From Winogradskyella bathintestinalis (GTDB lineage Bacteria > Bacteroidota > Bacteroidia > Flavobacteriales > Flavobacteriaceae): a stretch of 64,000 nt of DNA. The stretch covers positions 62,001 through 126,000 of the forward strand of contig NZ_JASDDK010000004.1 of NCBI RefSeq assembly GCF_030407435.1, written 5' to 3'. Of the stretch, positions 52,236-60,994 are shown in pieces. Position numbers and translations under genes: made by a program. How positions within the stretch are numbered: position 1 is the stretch's first letter; each line of letters starts with the position of its first letter. The notes beneath the pieces were generated by a model. It made no database searches. It was not told where the DNA came from and saw only the letters and a program-made list of their open reading frames with translations.

Positions 52236-54029
52236 TTAATTCACAATCAGCTTTTGTACACTAGAAACACTTTTCGTTACAATTTCTACAAAATATAATC
52301 CTCTATCTAAGTGTGAAATGTTCAAAGTCGGATTATTTTCGCTTAACATAAAATCGCTCAAAATTGATTTACCCTGTAAATTGTAAATATTAACTTTTAC
52401 AGATGGAATGTTAGAATTTGCTAATTGAATCGTTACTTCATTATTAGCTGGATTAGGAAACAAACTGAATGTAACCTTAGAAAACTCATTAAAACCTAAG
52501 GCAACCGCGCTTTCAAGATAATCTGGGATGGTATTGTTGTTAGTATCATCATCTGTTGGGTCATCATTGTTATTATAATCTTCATCAACGGTTAACACAT
52601 TGTCTCCATCATCGTCGTCGTCCAAATAGTTTTCAATAAGATCATTGTCAGTATCTACGAATTGATGCATTGAACTTCTACCAACAGCAATATTAATTTC
52701 TACATTCGTATCTACATTGTCTCCATCATCATCGTCGTCTAAAAAATTTGGTATACCATCATTATCCGTATCATCGTCCTCTAAATTACCATTATTATTC
52801 AGATCTTCCTCGCTGTCAATTACGCCATCACTATCGGTGTCTGTACAACTAACTTCCAAAACCTCAAAAGCATAAACATTAGTGCATCCCATATTAAAAT
52901 CAGAAACATACACCGTGTAATTCCCTGATTGTGTCACCATTAAAGATGACTGCGTTTCATTGGGTAATGAAGCGCCATTAAAAGTCCATGAATAATTAAA
53001 ATTGGACGTAGCTAAATCTGTATCTATAATTATAGATTCACCTTCGCAAAAACTATAACTACTCTCCAAATATATTTCAGGTAATGAGTTGACAATAATA
53101 TCGAAATCTAGAACTGCAAAGCAGCCTGCTAGCGTCTCAACTCTAACAAAAATAGTTTGAGGATTGTTGGTGTTTGTAAAATTATTTGGATTTATAATAG
53201 GAGTTGAATTATTATAAGCATCAACTTCATTTAAAAAATAACTTATTTCATAAGGTTCACCTGAGGGATTTATACTGCCTTCATTATAGGTTAAATCAAA
53301 AGTGGCGGTTCCATTACTTTGCTCATCGCATAATTCTATAGCATTTAGACTTCCCATTATTCCGGACGGGTTTGGTAACACACGTAGTGTCAGTGTAACA
53401 AAATCTACACACCCCGTATTAATATCGGTGACCACAACAAATAAAGTTTGTGGATTTGCACCCTGTCCATTTATACTTCTATTCGAATACGCTGTTGGGT
53501 TGGTAATCCCATTGGTCTGTGCTTGTGCCTCGTCATAAGTTTCATAATAAGTTACTGACCAATCTGTATTACCGTTTGTAATCTCCATATCTTTAACAGT
53601 TAAATCGAATACCGTAATCTCATCATAAATATCCCCTACTTCGTCACATAAATTTAGTGACGTTGGTTGCACAGCATAAGGCACTGGATTAATGATTAAA
53701 TTTACAGATACGACATCGAATATTCCAGTGAAACTATCTTCTAATCTCACATATATTGTCTGCACCCATGGTACAATATTACTATATGGAATTGGAAGTG
53801 CATTCACTTGATTATTAGCATCACTTAAAGTTTCGTGATATGTTATAACAAAACCTGTTGGATTTTGGCTACCGATAACTTCAAAATCTAGAACCGATAA
53901 ATCAAACATTTCTAAACCATCATTATCACCATCACATACTATTAAATCGCTTGGTTGGTTAGCGACTTGAGCAAATGATGATATACTGATAATTAAGAAT
54001 AGAAATAGGATATGTAGTTTTTGTTTCAT
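52236..54029 (-). CDS. T9SS type A sorting-domain protein with Ca-binding (TSP3-type) repeats
   Basis: A 597-aa surface or secreted protein. Signal peptide (1-20, ending SFAQV). Residues 22-320: three repeats of about 100 aa, each opening with a line like SDLIVCDGDNDGLEMFDL and carrying a YHETLSDANN-type segment, probably beta-sandwiches. An Ig-like unit (about 325-400) and then Asp/Asn-rich thrombospondin type-3-like calcium repeats (DTDSDGVIDSEEDLNNNG, DDDDDGDNV twice) follow. The last 75 residues (FSLFPNPANNEVTIQL, LDRGLYFVEIVTKS, QKLIVN) are the type IX secretion signal. A cell-surface or adhesin role is likely. Confidence 0.92.
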   Translation of the reverse strand: MKQKLHILFLFLIISISSFAQVANQPSDLIVCDGDNDGLEMFDLSVLDFEVIGSQNPTGFVITYHETLSDANNQVNALPIPYSNIVPWVQTIYVRLEDSFTGIFDVVSVNLIINPVPYAVQPTSLNLCDEVGDIYDEITVFDLTVKDMEITNGNTDWSVTYYETYDEAQAQTNGITNPTAYSNRSINGQGANPQTLFVVVTDINTGCVDFVTLTLRVLPNPSGIMGSLNAIELCDEQSNGTATFDLTYNEGSINPSGEPYEISYFLNEVDAYNNSTPIINPNNFTNTNNPQTIFVRVETLAGCFAVLDFDIIVNSLPEIYLESSYSFCEGESIIIDTDLATSNFNYSWTFNGASLPNETQSSLMVTQSGNYTVYVSDFNMGCTNVYAFEVLEVSCTDTDSDGVIDSEEDLNNNGNLEDDDTDNDGIPNFLDDDDDGDNVDTNVEINIAVGRSSMHQFVDTDNDLIENYLDDDDDGDNVLTVDEDYNNNDDPTDDDTNNNTIPDYLESAVALGFNEFSKVTFSLFPNPANNEVTIQLANSNIPSVKVNIYNLQGKSILSDFMLSENNPTLNISHLDRGLYFVEIVTKSVSSVQKLIVN

Positions 54030-54036
54030 AATAGGT

Positions 54037-54059
54037 TAAATTTGTAGCTCTCAAATATA
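54037..54059. promoter_or_regulatory. Back-to-back -7 elements between the T9SS gene and the methyltransferase gene
   Basis: Plus strand: TAAATTTG (54037-54044), with TAG at the 19-bp position where TTG is expected. Minus strand: TATATTTG (54059-54052). Only 47 bp lie between the two ATG codons, so the divergent promoters must overlap. Confidence 0.5.
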
Positions 54060-54076
54060 TATTAATTAATATAATA

Positions 54077-54874
54077 ATGCGTAAATCAATTTCTAGTGTT
54101 CAAAATACCTTTATAAAGCAACTCGTATTGCTCAAAGAAAAATCGAGACAGCGTAAAAAGTCTGGACAATTCTTAATTGAAGGTAAACGTGAATTATCTC
54201 TGGCGATTAAAGGCGGATACACCATTGAAAGTTTATTATTTTATCCAGATTTGTTTTCTGAAAGTGAAGCCGAAGCCATGAGTTCTTATAACATAGACAT
54301 TATTGAAATCTCTAAAGACGTGTTTCAGAAATTAGCGCATAGAGATACCACTGAAGGAGTGATAGCCGTTGTGAACTCCAAAATTCACACGCTTGAAAAT
54401 TTAAAACTCACGTCTAAAAATCCATTAATTTTAGTTGCAGAAGCTCCTGAAAAACCAGGAAATATTGGTGCATTATTGCGTACTGCAGATGCAGCTAACG
54501 TTGATGCTATAATTATTGCGAATCCGAAATCGGATTTATACAATCCAAATATAATTCGTTCTAGCGTTGGTTGCGTTTTTACGACTGAAATTGCCATGAC
54601 AACCAGTGAAGAGGCCATTGTCTTCCTTAAGAAATACAATTTTAATATATTCTCTGCTATTTTACAGGAATCCGAACCCTATTACACGCAAAATTACATC
54701 TTACCAACGGCAATTGTTGTGGGTACAGAAGCCACCGGATTGAGTGAACAATGGCGAGAAGCTGCTACAAAAAATATAAGTATCCCTATGCAAGGTGAAA
54801 TTGATTCTATGAATGTTTCCGTTGCTGCAGGAATTCTTATTTTTGAAGCTAAAAGGCAGCGCAATTTTCTTTAA
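54077..54874 (+). CDS. TrmH/SpoU-family RNA 2'-O-methyltransferase
   Basis: A 265-aa cytosolic SAM-dependent methyltransferase with a trefoil knot. N-terminal substrate-binding part (KEKSRQRKKSGQFLIEGKRELSLAI). SPOUT motifs: PEKPGNIGALLRTADAANV, VVGTEATGLSEQW, and SIPMQGEIDSMNVSVAAGILIFEA. The substrate is a ribose in rRNA or tRNA, not readable here. Divergent from the T9SS gene with a tight promoter. Confidence 0.92.
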   Translation: MRKSISSVQNTFIKQLVLLKEKSRQRKKSGQFLIEGKRELSLAIKGGYTIESLLFYPDLFSESEAEAMSSYNIDIIEISKDVFQKLAHRDTTEGVIAVVNSKIHTLENLKLTSKNPLILVAEAPEKPGNIGALLRTADAANVDAIIIANPKSDLYNPNIIRSSVGCVFTTEIAMTTSEEAIVFLKKYNFNIFSAILQESEPYYTQNYILPTAIVVGTEATGLSEQWREAATKNISIPMQGEIDSMNVSVAAGILIFEAKRQRNFL

Positions 54875-54971
54875 TAAATTCCATAAACCTCTTAATAACA
54901 CAACTTAAAATTCCAATTCGGCACAGTTAAGATAAGGAATTTAGAAATTAACTATTAGTATTTTATTTCTT

Positions 54972-56204
54972 ATGACAGCACAAATTCTTTTCTACATCAT
55001 AGTTGCAATTATTATTATCAACTTCCTTAAAGATAAAATTCTCGATGCTATAAATGCCAAGCATTATAACGACCCAATTCCTGAAACATTAAGCGACGTT
55101 TACGATGAAGCAGAATATAAAAAATCTCAAGCTTATAAGATGGTTAATTATAAGTTTGGGATTTGGACTTCCTTATTTTCATTTGCATTAACACTATCTT
55201 TTTTATTTTTTGACGGTTTTGAATTTGTAGATAACATTGCTAGAAGTTACTCGGAAAACCCCATAATTATTGCTTTGATTTTTTTCGGAATTATTATGAT
55301 TGCTAGCGATATTATAACAACCCCTTTTGGCTATTATAAAACCTTTGTAATTGAAGAAAAATTTGGATTTAATAAAACGACTAAGAAAACTTTTATTTTA
55401 GATAAATTAAAAGGATTACTATTAATGGTCATTCTTGGAGGTAGTATTATTGCTATTATTGTTTGGTTTTATCAAATTACTGGCAATCAATTTTGGTTGT
55501 ATACATGGGGAATAATTACAGTTTTTACCGTTTTTATGAATATGTTTTACGCTAAACTCATTGTACCATTATTTAATAAACAAACCCCATTAGAAGATGG
55601 CAACCTGCGAAATGAAATTTCATCTTATGCGGAATCCGTAGGTTTTAATCTTGAAAAAATATTCGTTATAGATGGTTCTAAACGTAGTACTAAAGCCAAC
55701 GCTTATTTCTCTGGATTTGGTAGTGAAAAACGAGTAACACTGTACGATACATTAATCAATGATTTAGACGACGACGAAATTGTTGCCGTTTTAGCGCACG
55801 AAGTTGGCCATTATAAAAAGAAACATATCATTTTTAATTTAGTGTCTTCTATTCTACTCACAGGGTTAACCCTTTTTATCTTATCCATTTTTGTTTCTAA
55901 TCCACTATTATCAAACGCTATTGGTGTGGAAATCCCAAGTTTCCATGTTGGGCTGATTGCTTTTGGTTTACTCTATTCTCCTATTTCAGAACTTACAGGT
56001 TTAATAATGAATCATTTTTCAAGAGTTTTTGAATACCAAGCGGATGATTATGCCAAAAACACGTACAAAGCTAAACCGTTAATTTCATCACTTAAGAAAT
56101 TGACCAAAAATAGTCTGAGTAATTTAACGCCACATAAAGCCTATGTATTTATGCATTACTCGCATCCTACGCTGTTGGAACGGGTTCGGAATTTAGGGAA
56201 ATAA
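54972..56204 (+). CDS. M48 (Ste24/HtpX-type) membrane metalloprotease
   Basis: A 410-aa inner-membrane zinc protease with at least five hydrophobic segments. The zinc motif is HEVGHYKKKH (about 275-284) and the third ligand is in EYQADDYAKN. The layout resembles yeast Ste24 and its bacterial relatives, with N-terminal helices and the TTPFGYYKTFVIEEKFGFNKTT segment. The family processes or degrades membrane proteins. The substrate in bacteria is unclear. Confidence 0.93.
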   Translation: MTAQILFYIIVAIIIINFLKDKILDAINAKHYNDPIPETLSDVYDEAEYKKSQAYKMVNYKFGIWTSLFSFALTLSFLFFDGFEFVDNIARSYSENPIIIALIFFGIIMIASDIITTPFGYYKTFVIEEKFGFNKTTKKTFILDKLKGLLLMVILGGSIIAIIVWFYQITGNQFWLYTWGIITVFTVFMNMFYAKLIVPLFNKQTPLEDGNLRNEISSYAESVGFNLEKIFVIDGSKRSTKANAYFSGFGSEKRVTLYDTLINDLDDDEIVAVLAHEVGHYKKKHIIFNLVSSILLTGLTLFILSIFVSNPLLSNAIGVEIPSFHVGLIAFGLLYSPISELTGLIMNHFSRVFEYQADDYAKNTYKAKPLISSLKKLTKNSLSNLTPHKAYVFMHYSHPTLLERVRNLGK

Positions 56205-56309
56205 TCAACCTGGGCTTTAGGCAATTTTAACCCCATTAATTATTTTTAAAATTATAATTTTGTTTAGAAGAGAATTTTAAAAATTTCAAATAAAAATAAA
56301 CTCTACTCA

Positions 56310-56693
56310 ATGCCTAATTTTTCATTTAATCACATTGCACTTTCCGTAAAGGATGTCACCGAATCTATTGAATTTTATCAAAAGATACTTCAATTTAAAG
56401 AATTAGAAAATACGGCTTCAGACTCTAAAACGAGATGGCTATCATTTGGAGATGGCAAACAACTACATTTAATCCCACGACCAAATTCAGAAATAAAAGT
56501 TAATAAAGCTGTGCATTTCGCTTTAGCAACCTCAGAATTAAGCGCGTTTGTAGAGTCTCTAAAAGCTCACAATATTAACTATTCTGATTGGCTCAATACA
56601 CCAAACCAAGATTACATTCGAAAAGACGGCATTAATCAAGTTTATTTTCAAGATCCAAACGGTTATTGGATTGAAATAAATGATGATTATTAA
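56310..56693 (+). CDS. VOC (glyoxalase/bleomycin resistance-like) family protein
   Basis: A 127-aa vicinal-oxygen-chelate protein. It opens FNHIALSVKDVTESIEFYQKIL and ends QVYFQDPNGYWIEIND, the paired beta-alpha-beta modules. Metal-ligand candidates are His (FNHIAL), His (QLHLI), His (VHFAL) and Glu (WIEIND), so a glyoxalase-like enzyme is possible. It stands alone. A perfect TAATTTTG (56255-56262) precedes it by 48 nt without a clear TTG partner. Confidence 0.85.
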   Translation: MPNFSFNHIALSVKDVTESIEFYQKILQFKELENTASDSKTRWLSFGDGKQLHLIPRPNSEIKVNKAVHFALATSELSAFVESLKAHNINYSDWLNTPNQDYIRKDGINQVYFQDPNGYWIEINDDY

Positions 56694-56843
56694 TAAGTAA
56701 TATTTGCTTTACATACCACTCTGGGAAACTTGGAACGCCTGCCTCAACCAACAATACCTATATTTCTACGATATTCCTAAAATTTTTCAAATTAGCTCTA
56801 AAATTACATTGCCCATTAAAAACCATTTCACTACTTTAGTTCT

Positions 56844-59051
56844 ATGACTGAGGAAGCCATCGAAATAGAAAACAAAACCATTGCTAAAGCTTACAAGGAA
56901 TTATTGAAAGTAAGCTATCAGACTTTAACCGCTGAGGACAAGAAACTAATCCGCCATGCATTTGAGGTGGCTTTAGATGCGCATAAAGATCAACGTCGAA
57001 AATCTGGTGAGGCTTATATTTTCCATCCTATTGCCGTAGCTAAAATTGTGGCTCAAGAAATAGGCATGGATGCCACATCTATTGCAGCTGCTTTGTTACA
57101 CGATGTGGTTGAGGACAACCCAGAATATACCATTGGAGATATGGAACGGCTTTTTGGTGAAACCATTGCCCGAATTGTTGATGGTCTTACCAAAATTTCT
57201 TCACTTGATTCAGAAATGGATGTGTCACTTCAAGCTGAGAATTTCAGAAAAATGCTGCTCACTTTAAATGATGATGTTCGGGTTATTATTATAAAAATCG
57301 CAGATCGTTTGCACAACATGCAGACTATGGATTCTATGCGAGCAGACAAGCAAGTGAAAATTGCGTCTGAAACTCTATATATTTATGCCCCTTTAGCACA
57401 TAGAATCGGACTTTATAATATTAAGACTGAACTTGAAGATTTAGGATTAAAATATACAGAACCCGAAGTATATAGTGATATTCTCGAAAAATTAAAAGAC
57501 AGCAAGGAAAATCAAGATGCTTACATTAAAGCATTCTCAAAAGTTATTGACGATTCTTTAACTAAAGAAGGTTTAAACTACGAAATTAAAGGACGACCAA
57601 AATCTATTTTTAGTATTCGTAGAAAAATGGTAAAACAAGGAGTTTCCTTCGACGAAGTCTATGATAAATTTGCGGTTAGAATTATTTATAAGTCAGATAT
57701 AGCTAACGAGAAATTCTTGGCTTGGAAAATATATTCTATTGTAACCGATCACTTTACACCAAATCCTATTCGTCTTCGAGACTGGATTTCATCTCCAAAA
57801 TCTACAGGTTACGAGGCGCTACACATTACTGTAGTTGGGCCAAAAAGCCGTTGGGTAGAGGTTCAAATTCGAAGTGAACGTATGAACGAGATTGCAGAAA
57901 AAGGTTATGCAGCTCATTATAAATACAAAAATGCTGATGACAAAGAAGATAATCTCGACTTATGGATTAACCGTTTACAAGAAGCTTTAGAAAACCATGA
58001 AGCGGATGCGGTCGATTTTGTAGAACAATTTAAACTCAATTTATATTCTAAAGAAATTTTTGTTTTTTCACCCAAGGGTGATTTAAAATCATTACCGAAA
58101 GGTGCGACCCCTTTAGATTTTGCCTTTAGTATACATACCGAAGTTGGTATGAAAACACGTGGCGCAAAAGTGAATGGTAAATTGGTTCCCTTAAGTAATG
58201 AATTAAAAAGTGGAGATCGTGTAGAAATCATGACTTCAGAAAATGCAAAACCAAATGCTAACTGGCTAGATTATGCTACTACAGCTAGAGCTCGAAGTAA
58301 AATTAAATCGGCTCTAAATGAAGACACCAAAATTATTGCCGAAGAAGGCAAAGAAATTTTAAGACGTAAATTAAAACAACTTAAAATTACACTCAACGAA
58401 AATTCAATTAATGAATTGGTCAGTTATTTTAAATTGAGTACGTCGTTAGATTTGTTTTACCGTGTAGGCATTGGTACAATTGACAATACCAAATTAAAAG
58501 CATTTGCCTCTTCTCGTAGCAATGCATTTATGAGCTACGTTAAAAGTAAAATCTATAAACCGACGGTGCATAAGGATATTCATAAAGAAGAAATTACTTC
58601 AAAATATGATATGCTGGTTTTTGGTAAAGAAGAGGAAACACTCAATTATACTTTAGCCAACTGTTGTAATCCAATTCCTGGAGATAAAGTTTTTGGTTTT
58701 CTAACCATAAATGATGGCATAAAAATTCATAAAAAAAATTGTCCGAATGCCGTAAGTTTGCAATCTAATTATGCGTATCGAATTTTACAAGCCAAATGGA
58801 TTGATTCGTCTCAACAAGTATTTACTTCACAAATTACACTCTCTGGTATTGATGATATGGGTCTGGTAAACCATATAACAAAGCTAATTTCAGAAAACAT
58901 GCATGTTAACATGAAAAGCCTTAGTTTCTCGAGTGACGATGGTGTCTTTACAGGTAAAATAACGGTAGAAGTAAAAAATCAAACCATGTTAAAAAAAGTA
59001 ATAGACAAACTCAAAAAAATTAATGGTATTGATAAAGTTACCAGAGTTTAA
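56844..59051 (+). CDS. Bifunctional (p)ppGpp synthetase/hydrolase, RelA/SpoT homologue
   Basis: A 735-aa cytosolic stringent-response enzyme. HD hydrolase domain: HPIAVAKIV and HDVVED (His86, Asp87, Glu90, Asp91). Synthetase: GRPKSIFSIRRKM, RLRDWISSPKSTGYEALH and VEVQIRSERMNEIAEKG. TGS domain: IFVFSPKGDLKSLPKGATPLDFAFSIHTEVG. It ends with a zinc-finger-like CCNPIPGDKVFGF and an ACT domain. Both active sites look intact. It is the single long RSH of the window and lies upstream of a Fur-like regulator and purA. Confidence 0.96.
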   Translation: MTEEAIEIENKTIAKAYKELLKVSYQTLTAEDKKLIRHAFEVALDAHKDQRRKSGEAYIFHPIAVAKIVAQEIGMDATSIAAALLHDVVEDNPEYTIGDMERLFGETIARIVDGLTKISSLDSEMDVSLQAENFRKMLLTLNDDVRVIIIKIADRLHNMQTMDSMRADKQVKIASETLYIYAPLAHRIGLYNIKTELEDLGLKYTEPEVYSDILEKLKDSKENQDAYIKAFSKVIDDSLTKEGLNYEIKGRPKSIFSIRRKMVKQGVSFDEVYDKFAVRIIYKSDIANEKFLAWKIYSIVTDHFTPNPIRLRDWISSPKSTGYEALHITVVGPKSRWVEVQIRSERMNEIAEKGYAAHYKYKNADDKEDNLDLWINRLQEALENHEADAVDFVEQFKLNLYSKEIFVFSPKGDLKSLPKGATPLDFAFSIHTEVGMKTRGAKVNGKLVPLSNELKSGDRVEIMTSENAKPNANWLDYATTARARSKIKSALNEDTKIIAEEGKEILRRKLKQLKITLNENSINELVSYFKLSTSLDLFYRVGIGTIDNTKLKAFASSRSNAFMSYVKSKIYKPTVHKDIHKEEITSKYDMLVFGKEEETLNYTLANCCNPIPGDKVFGFLTINDGIKIHKKNCPNAVSLQSNYAYRILQAKWIDSSQQVFTSQITLSGIDDMGLVNHITKLISENMHVNMKSLSFSSDDGVFTGKITVEVKNQTMLKKVIDKLKKINGIDKVTRV

Positions 59052-59144
59052 TTTATTCTAAGTCTTTTTAAAAGTTATTAAAGGTGTGTTCATTTCTTTC
59101 ATGTTAATCCTGGTTTTTATAATTCATATCCTATAAAAATTGTT

Positions 59145-59152
59145 TAAATTTG
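59145..59152 (+). promoter_or_regulatory. Candidate -7 element of the Fur-family gene
   Basis: TAAATTTG matches TAnnTTTG and sits 10 nt before the ATG. No TTG lies at the 19-bp distance, so it is only a candidate. Confidence 0.4.
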
Positions 59153-59162
59153 CTCCTTAATT

Positions 59163-59615
59163 ATGAATGCAACCACAGAAGAAAGTAATCAGGAAATTGT
59201 AAAGCGTGTTTTTACACAATTCCTCGAAGATAAAGGCCACAGGAAAACCCCTGAACGATACGCTATACTTCAAGAAATTTATGATAGTGAAGAACATTTT
59301 GATATTGAATCTTTATATATCAAAATGAAAAATAAAAACTATCGCGTAAGTAGAGCTACACTTTATAACACTATAGAATTACTCTTAGAATGTGCTTTAG
59401 TACGCAAACACCAATTTGGTCAAAGCCAGGCACATTACGAAAAATCGTATTTCGATAAAAACCACGATCATGTTATTCTTACAGACACCGGAGAGGTTAT
59501 AGAGTTTTGTGATCCTCGCATTCAATCCATCAAAAAAACCATTGAAGAGGTTTTTGACATTCAGATAACTAATCATTCACTATATTTTTACGGTAATCGT
59601 AAAAAAGACGACTAA
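59163..59615 (+). CDS. Fur-family transcriptional regulator lacking the CxxC zinc motifs
   Basis: A 150-aa dimeric metalloregulator. The winged helix is clear ([52 protein letters not shown]). The dimerisation part has [22 protein letters not shown], where many Fur proteins read HHDHxxCxxCG. Here the CxxC is replaced by Leu-Thr-Asp-Thr-type residues, so the structural zinc site of four Cys is missing. His and Glu ligands of the regulatory site remain. It is followed by purA 12 nt later. It could be Fur, PerR or Zur in function. Confidence 0.9.
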   Translation: MNATTEESNQEIVKRVFTQFLEDKGHRKTPERYAILQEIYDSEEHFDIESLYIKMKNKNYRVSRATLYNTIELLLECALVRKHQFGQSQAHYEKSYFDKNHDHVILTDTGEVIEFCDPRIQSIKKTIEEVFDIQITNHSLYFYGNRKKDD

Positions 59616-59627
59616 CTCAATTTTAAA

Positions 59628-60908
59628 ATGGCAGTAGATTTACTACTTGGATTACAATGGGGAGATGAAGGCAAAGGAAAAATTGTCGATGTATTTACCT
59701 CTAACTACGATATTATTGCACGTTTTCAAGGAGGTCCAAATGCAGGACACACCTTGGTTTTCAACGGCAAAAAACATGTTTTACATACCATTCCTTCAGG
59801 AATTTTTCACGAAGGTAAAGTGAATCTGGTAGGTAATGGAGTGGTTATAGATCCTGTGATTTTCAAAAAAGAACTCGATAAATTAGAAGCGCAAAATGTA
59901 GATTATAAGAAATCCCTTTGCATTTCTAGAAAAGCACATATTATTTTACCAACACATCGTTTATTAGATGCTGCGAGTGAAGCTTCAAAAGGAAAAGCAA
60001 AAATAGGTTCTACTTTAAAAGGTATTGGTCCAACTTATATGGACAAAACTGGTAGAAATGGTATTAGAGTTGGTGATATCGAATTAGCAGATTGGAAAGA
60101 CAAATACAGAGCTTTAGCAGATAAGCACGAAGCGATGATTGCTTTCTATAACGTAGATATTCAATACGATTTAAAAGAACTAGAAACCGATTTCTTTAAC
60201 GCTATAGAAACTTTAAAAAGTTTAAAATTTATTGATTCGGAAGAATATGTGCACCAAGCACAACAATCTGGAAAATCTATTTTAGCAGAAGGAGCACAAG
60301 GTTCTTTGTTAGATATCGATTTTGGTACGTATCCATTTGTAACATCTTCAAATACAACCGCTGCCGGAGCTTGTACTGGTTTAGGGGTCGCTCCCAACCA
60401 AATTGGTGAGGTTTTCGGAATTTTTAAAGCATACACTACGCGTGTTGGTTCGGGCCCATTTCCAACAGAATTATTTGATAAAGACGGGGAAACCATGGCT
60501 AAAGTCGGAAACGAATTTGGTGCTACCACTGGTCGAGCTAGACGTTGTGGTTGGTTAGATTTAGTGGCGTTGCGCTATGCATGTCAAGTCAATGGTGTCA
60601 CACAATTAATCATGATGAAAGGAGATGTACTTTCTGGATTTAAAACTCTAAAAGTTTGTACAGCATACAATTATAAGGGCGAAACCATTACACATTTGCC
60701 TTATAATATAGAAGAAGAAAACGTAACCCCTATTTACACGGAGTTAAATGGTTGGGCGGCAGATTTAACAGGCATGACCGAAGCATCACAGCTACCAGAC
60801 AATCTAAATGCGTATGTTGAGTTCTTAGAGGATGAATTAAATATTCCTATAACAATTGTTTCTGTAGGTCCTGATAGAAAACAGACCATTGTGCGAAAAA
60901 CCGTTTAA
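59628..60908 (+). CDS. purA: Adenylosuccinate synthase
   Basis: Makes adenylosuccinate from IMP, Asp and GTP, the first step from IMP to AMP. The 426-aa protein has LLGLQWGDEGKGKIVD (catalytic Asp and the GTP loop), FQGGPNAGHTLVFNGKKHVLHTIPSG, AEGAQGSLLDIDFGTYPFVTSSN, and the GTP-binding TGRARRCGWLDLV. It is 12 nt after the Fur-like gene. Known PurA proteins are inhibited by (p)ppGpp, and the synthetase gene lies just upstream. Confidence 0.97.
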   Translation: MAVDLLLGLQWGDEGKGKIVDVFTSNYDIIARFQGGPNAGHTLVFNGKKHVLHTIPSGIFHEGKVNLVGNGVVIDPVIFKKELDKLEAQNVDYKKSLCISRKAHIILPTHRLLDAASEASKGKAKIGSTLKGIGPTYMDKTGRNGIRVGDIELADWKDKYRALADKHEAMIAFYNVDIQYDLKELETDFFNAIETLKSLKFIDSEEYVHQAQQSGKSILAEGAQGSLLDIDFGTYPFVTSSNTTAAGACTGLGVAPNQIGEVFGIFKAYTTRVGSGPFPTELFDKDGETMAKVGNEFGATTGRARRCGWLDLVALRYACQVNGVTQLIMMKGDVLSGFKTLKVCTAYNYKGETITHLPYNIEEENVTPIYTELNGWAADLTGMTEASQLPDNLNAYVEFLEDELNIPITIVSVGPDRKQTIVRKTV

Positions 60909-60994
60909 TTTTTAACGTTTTTATTCTGTTAAAAAATACGTTAACATATTATAAAGCAAATTTAATAAGTGTTATTTTGTAAAAAACATATGTT

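Noticed and set aside
52590..52850. Repeated ATCATCGTCGTC-type DNA as a microsatellite or CRISPR-like array
   Set aside because: The repetition comes from Asp codons in calcium-binding repeats of the T9SS protein; there are no regular spacers.
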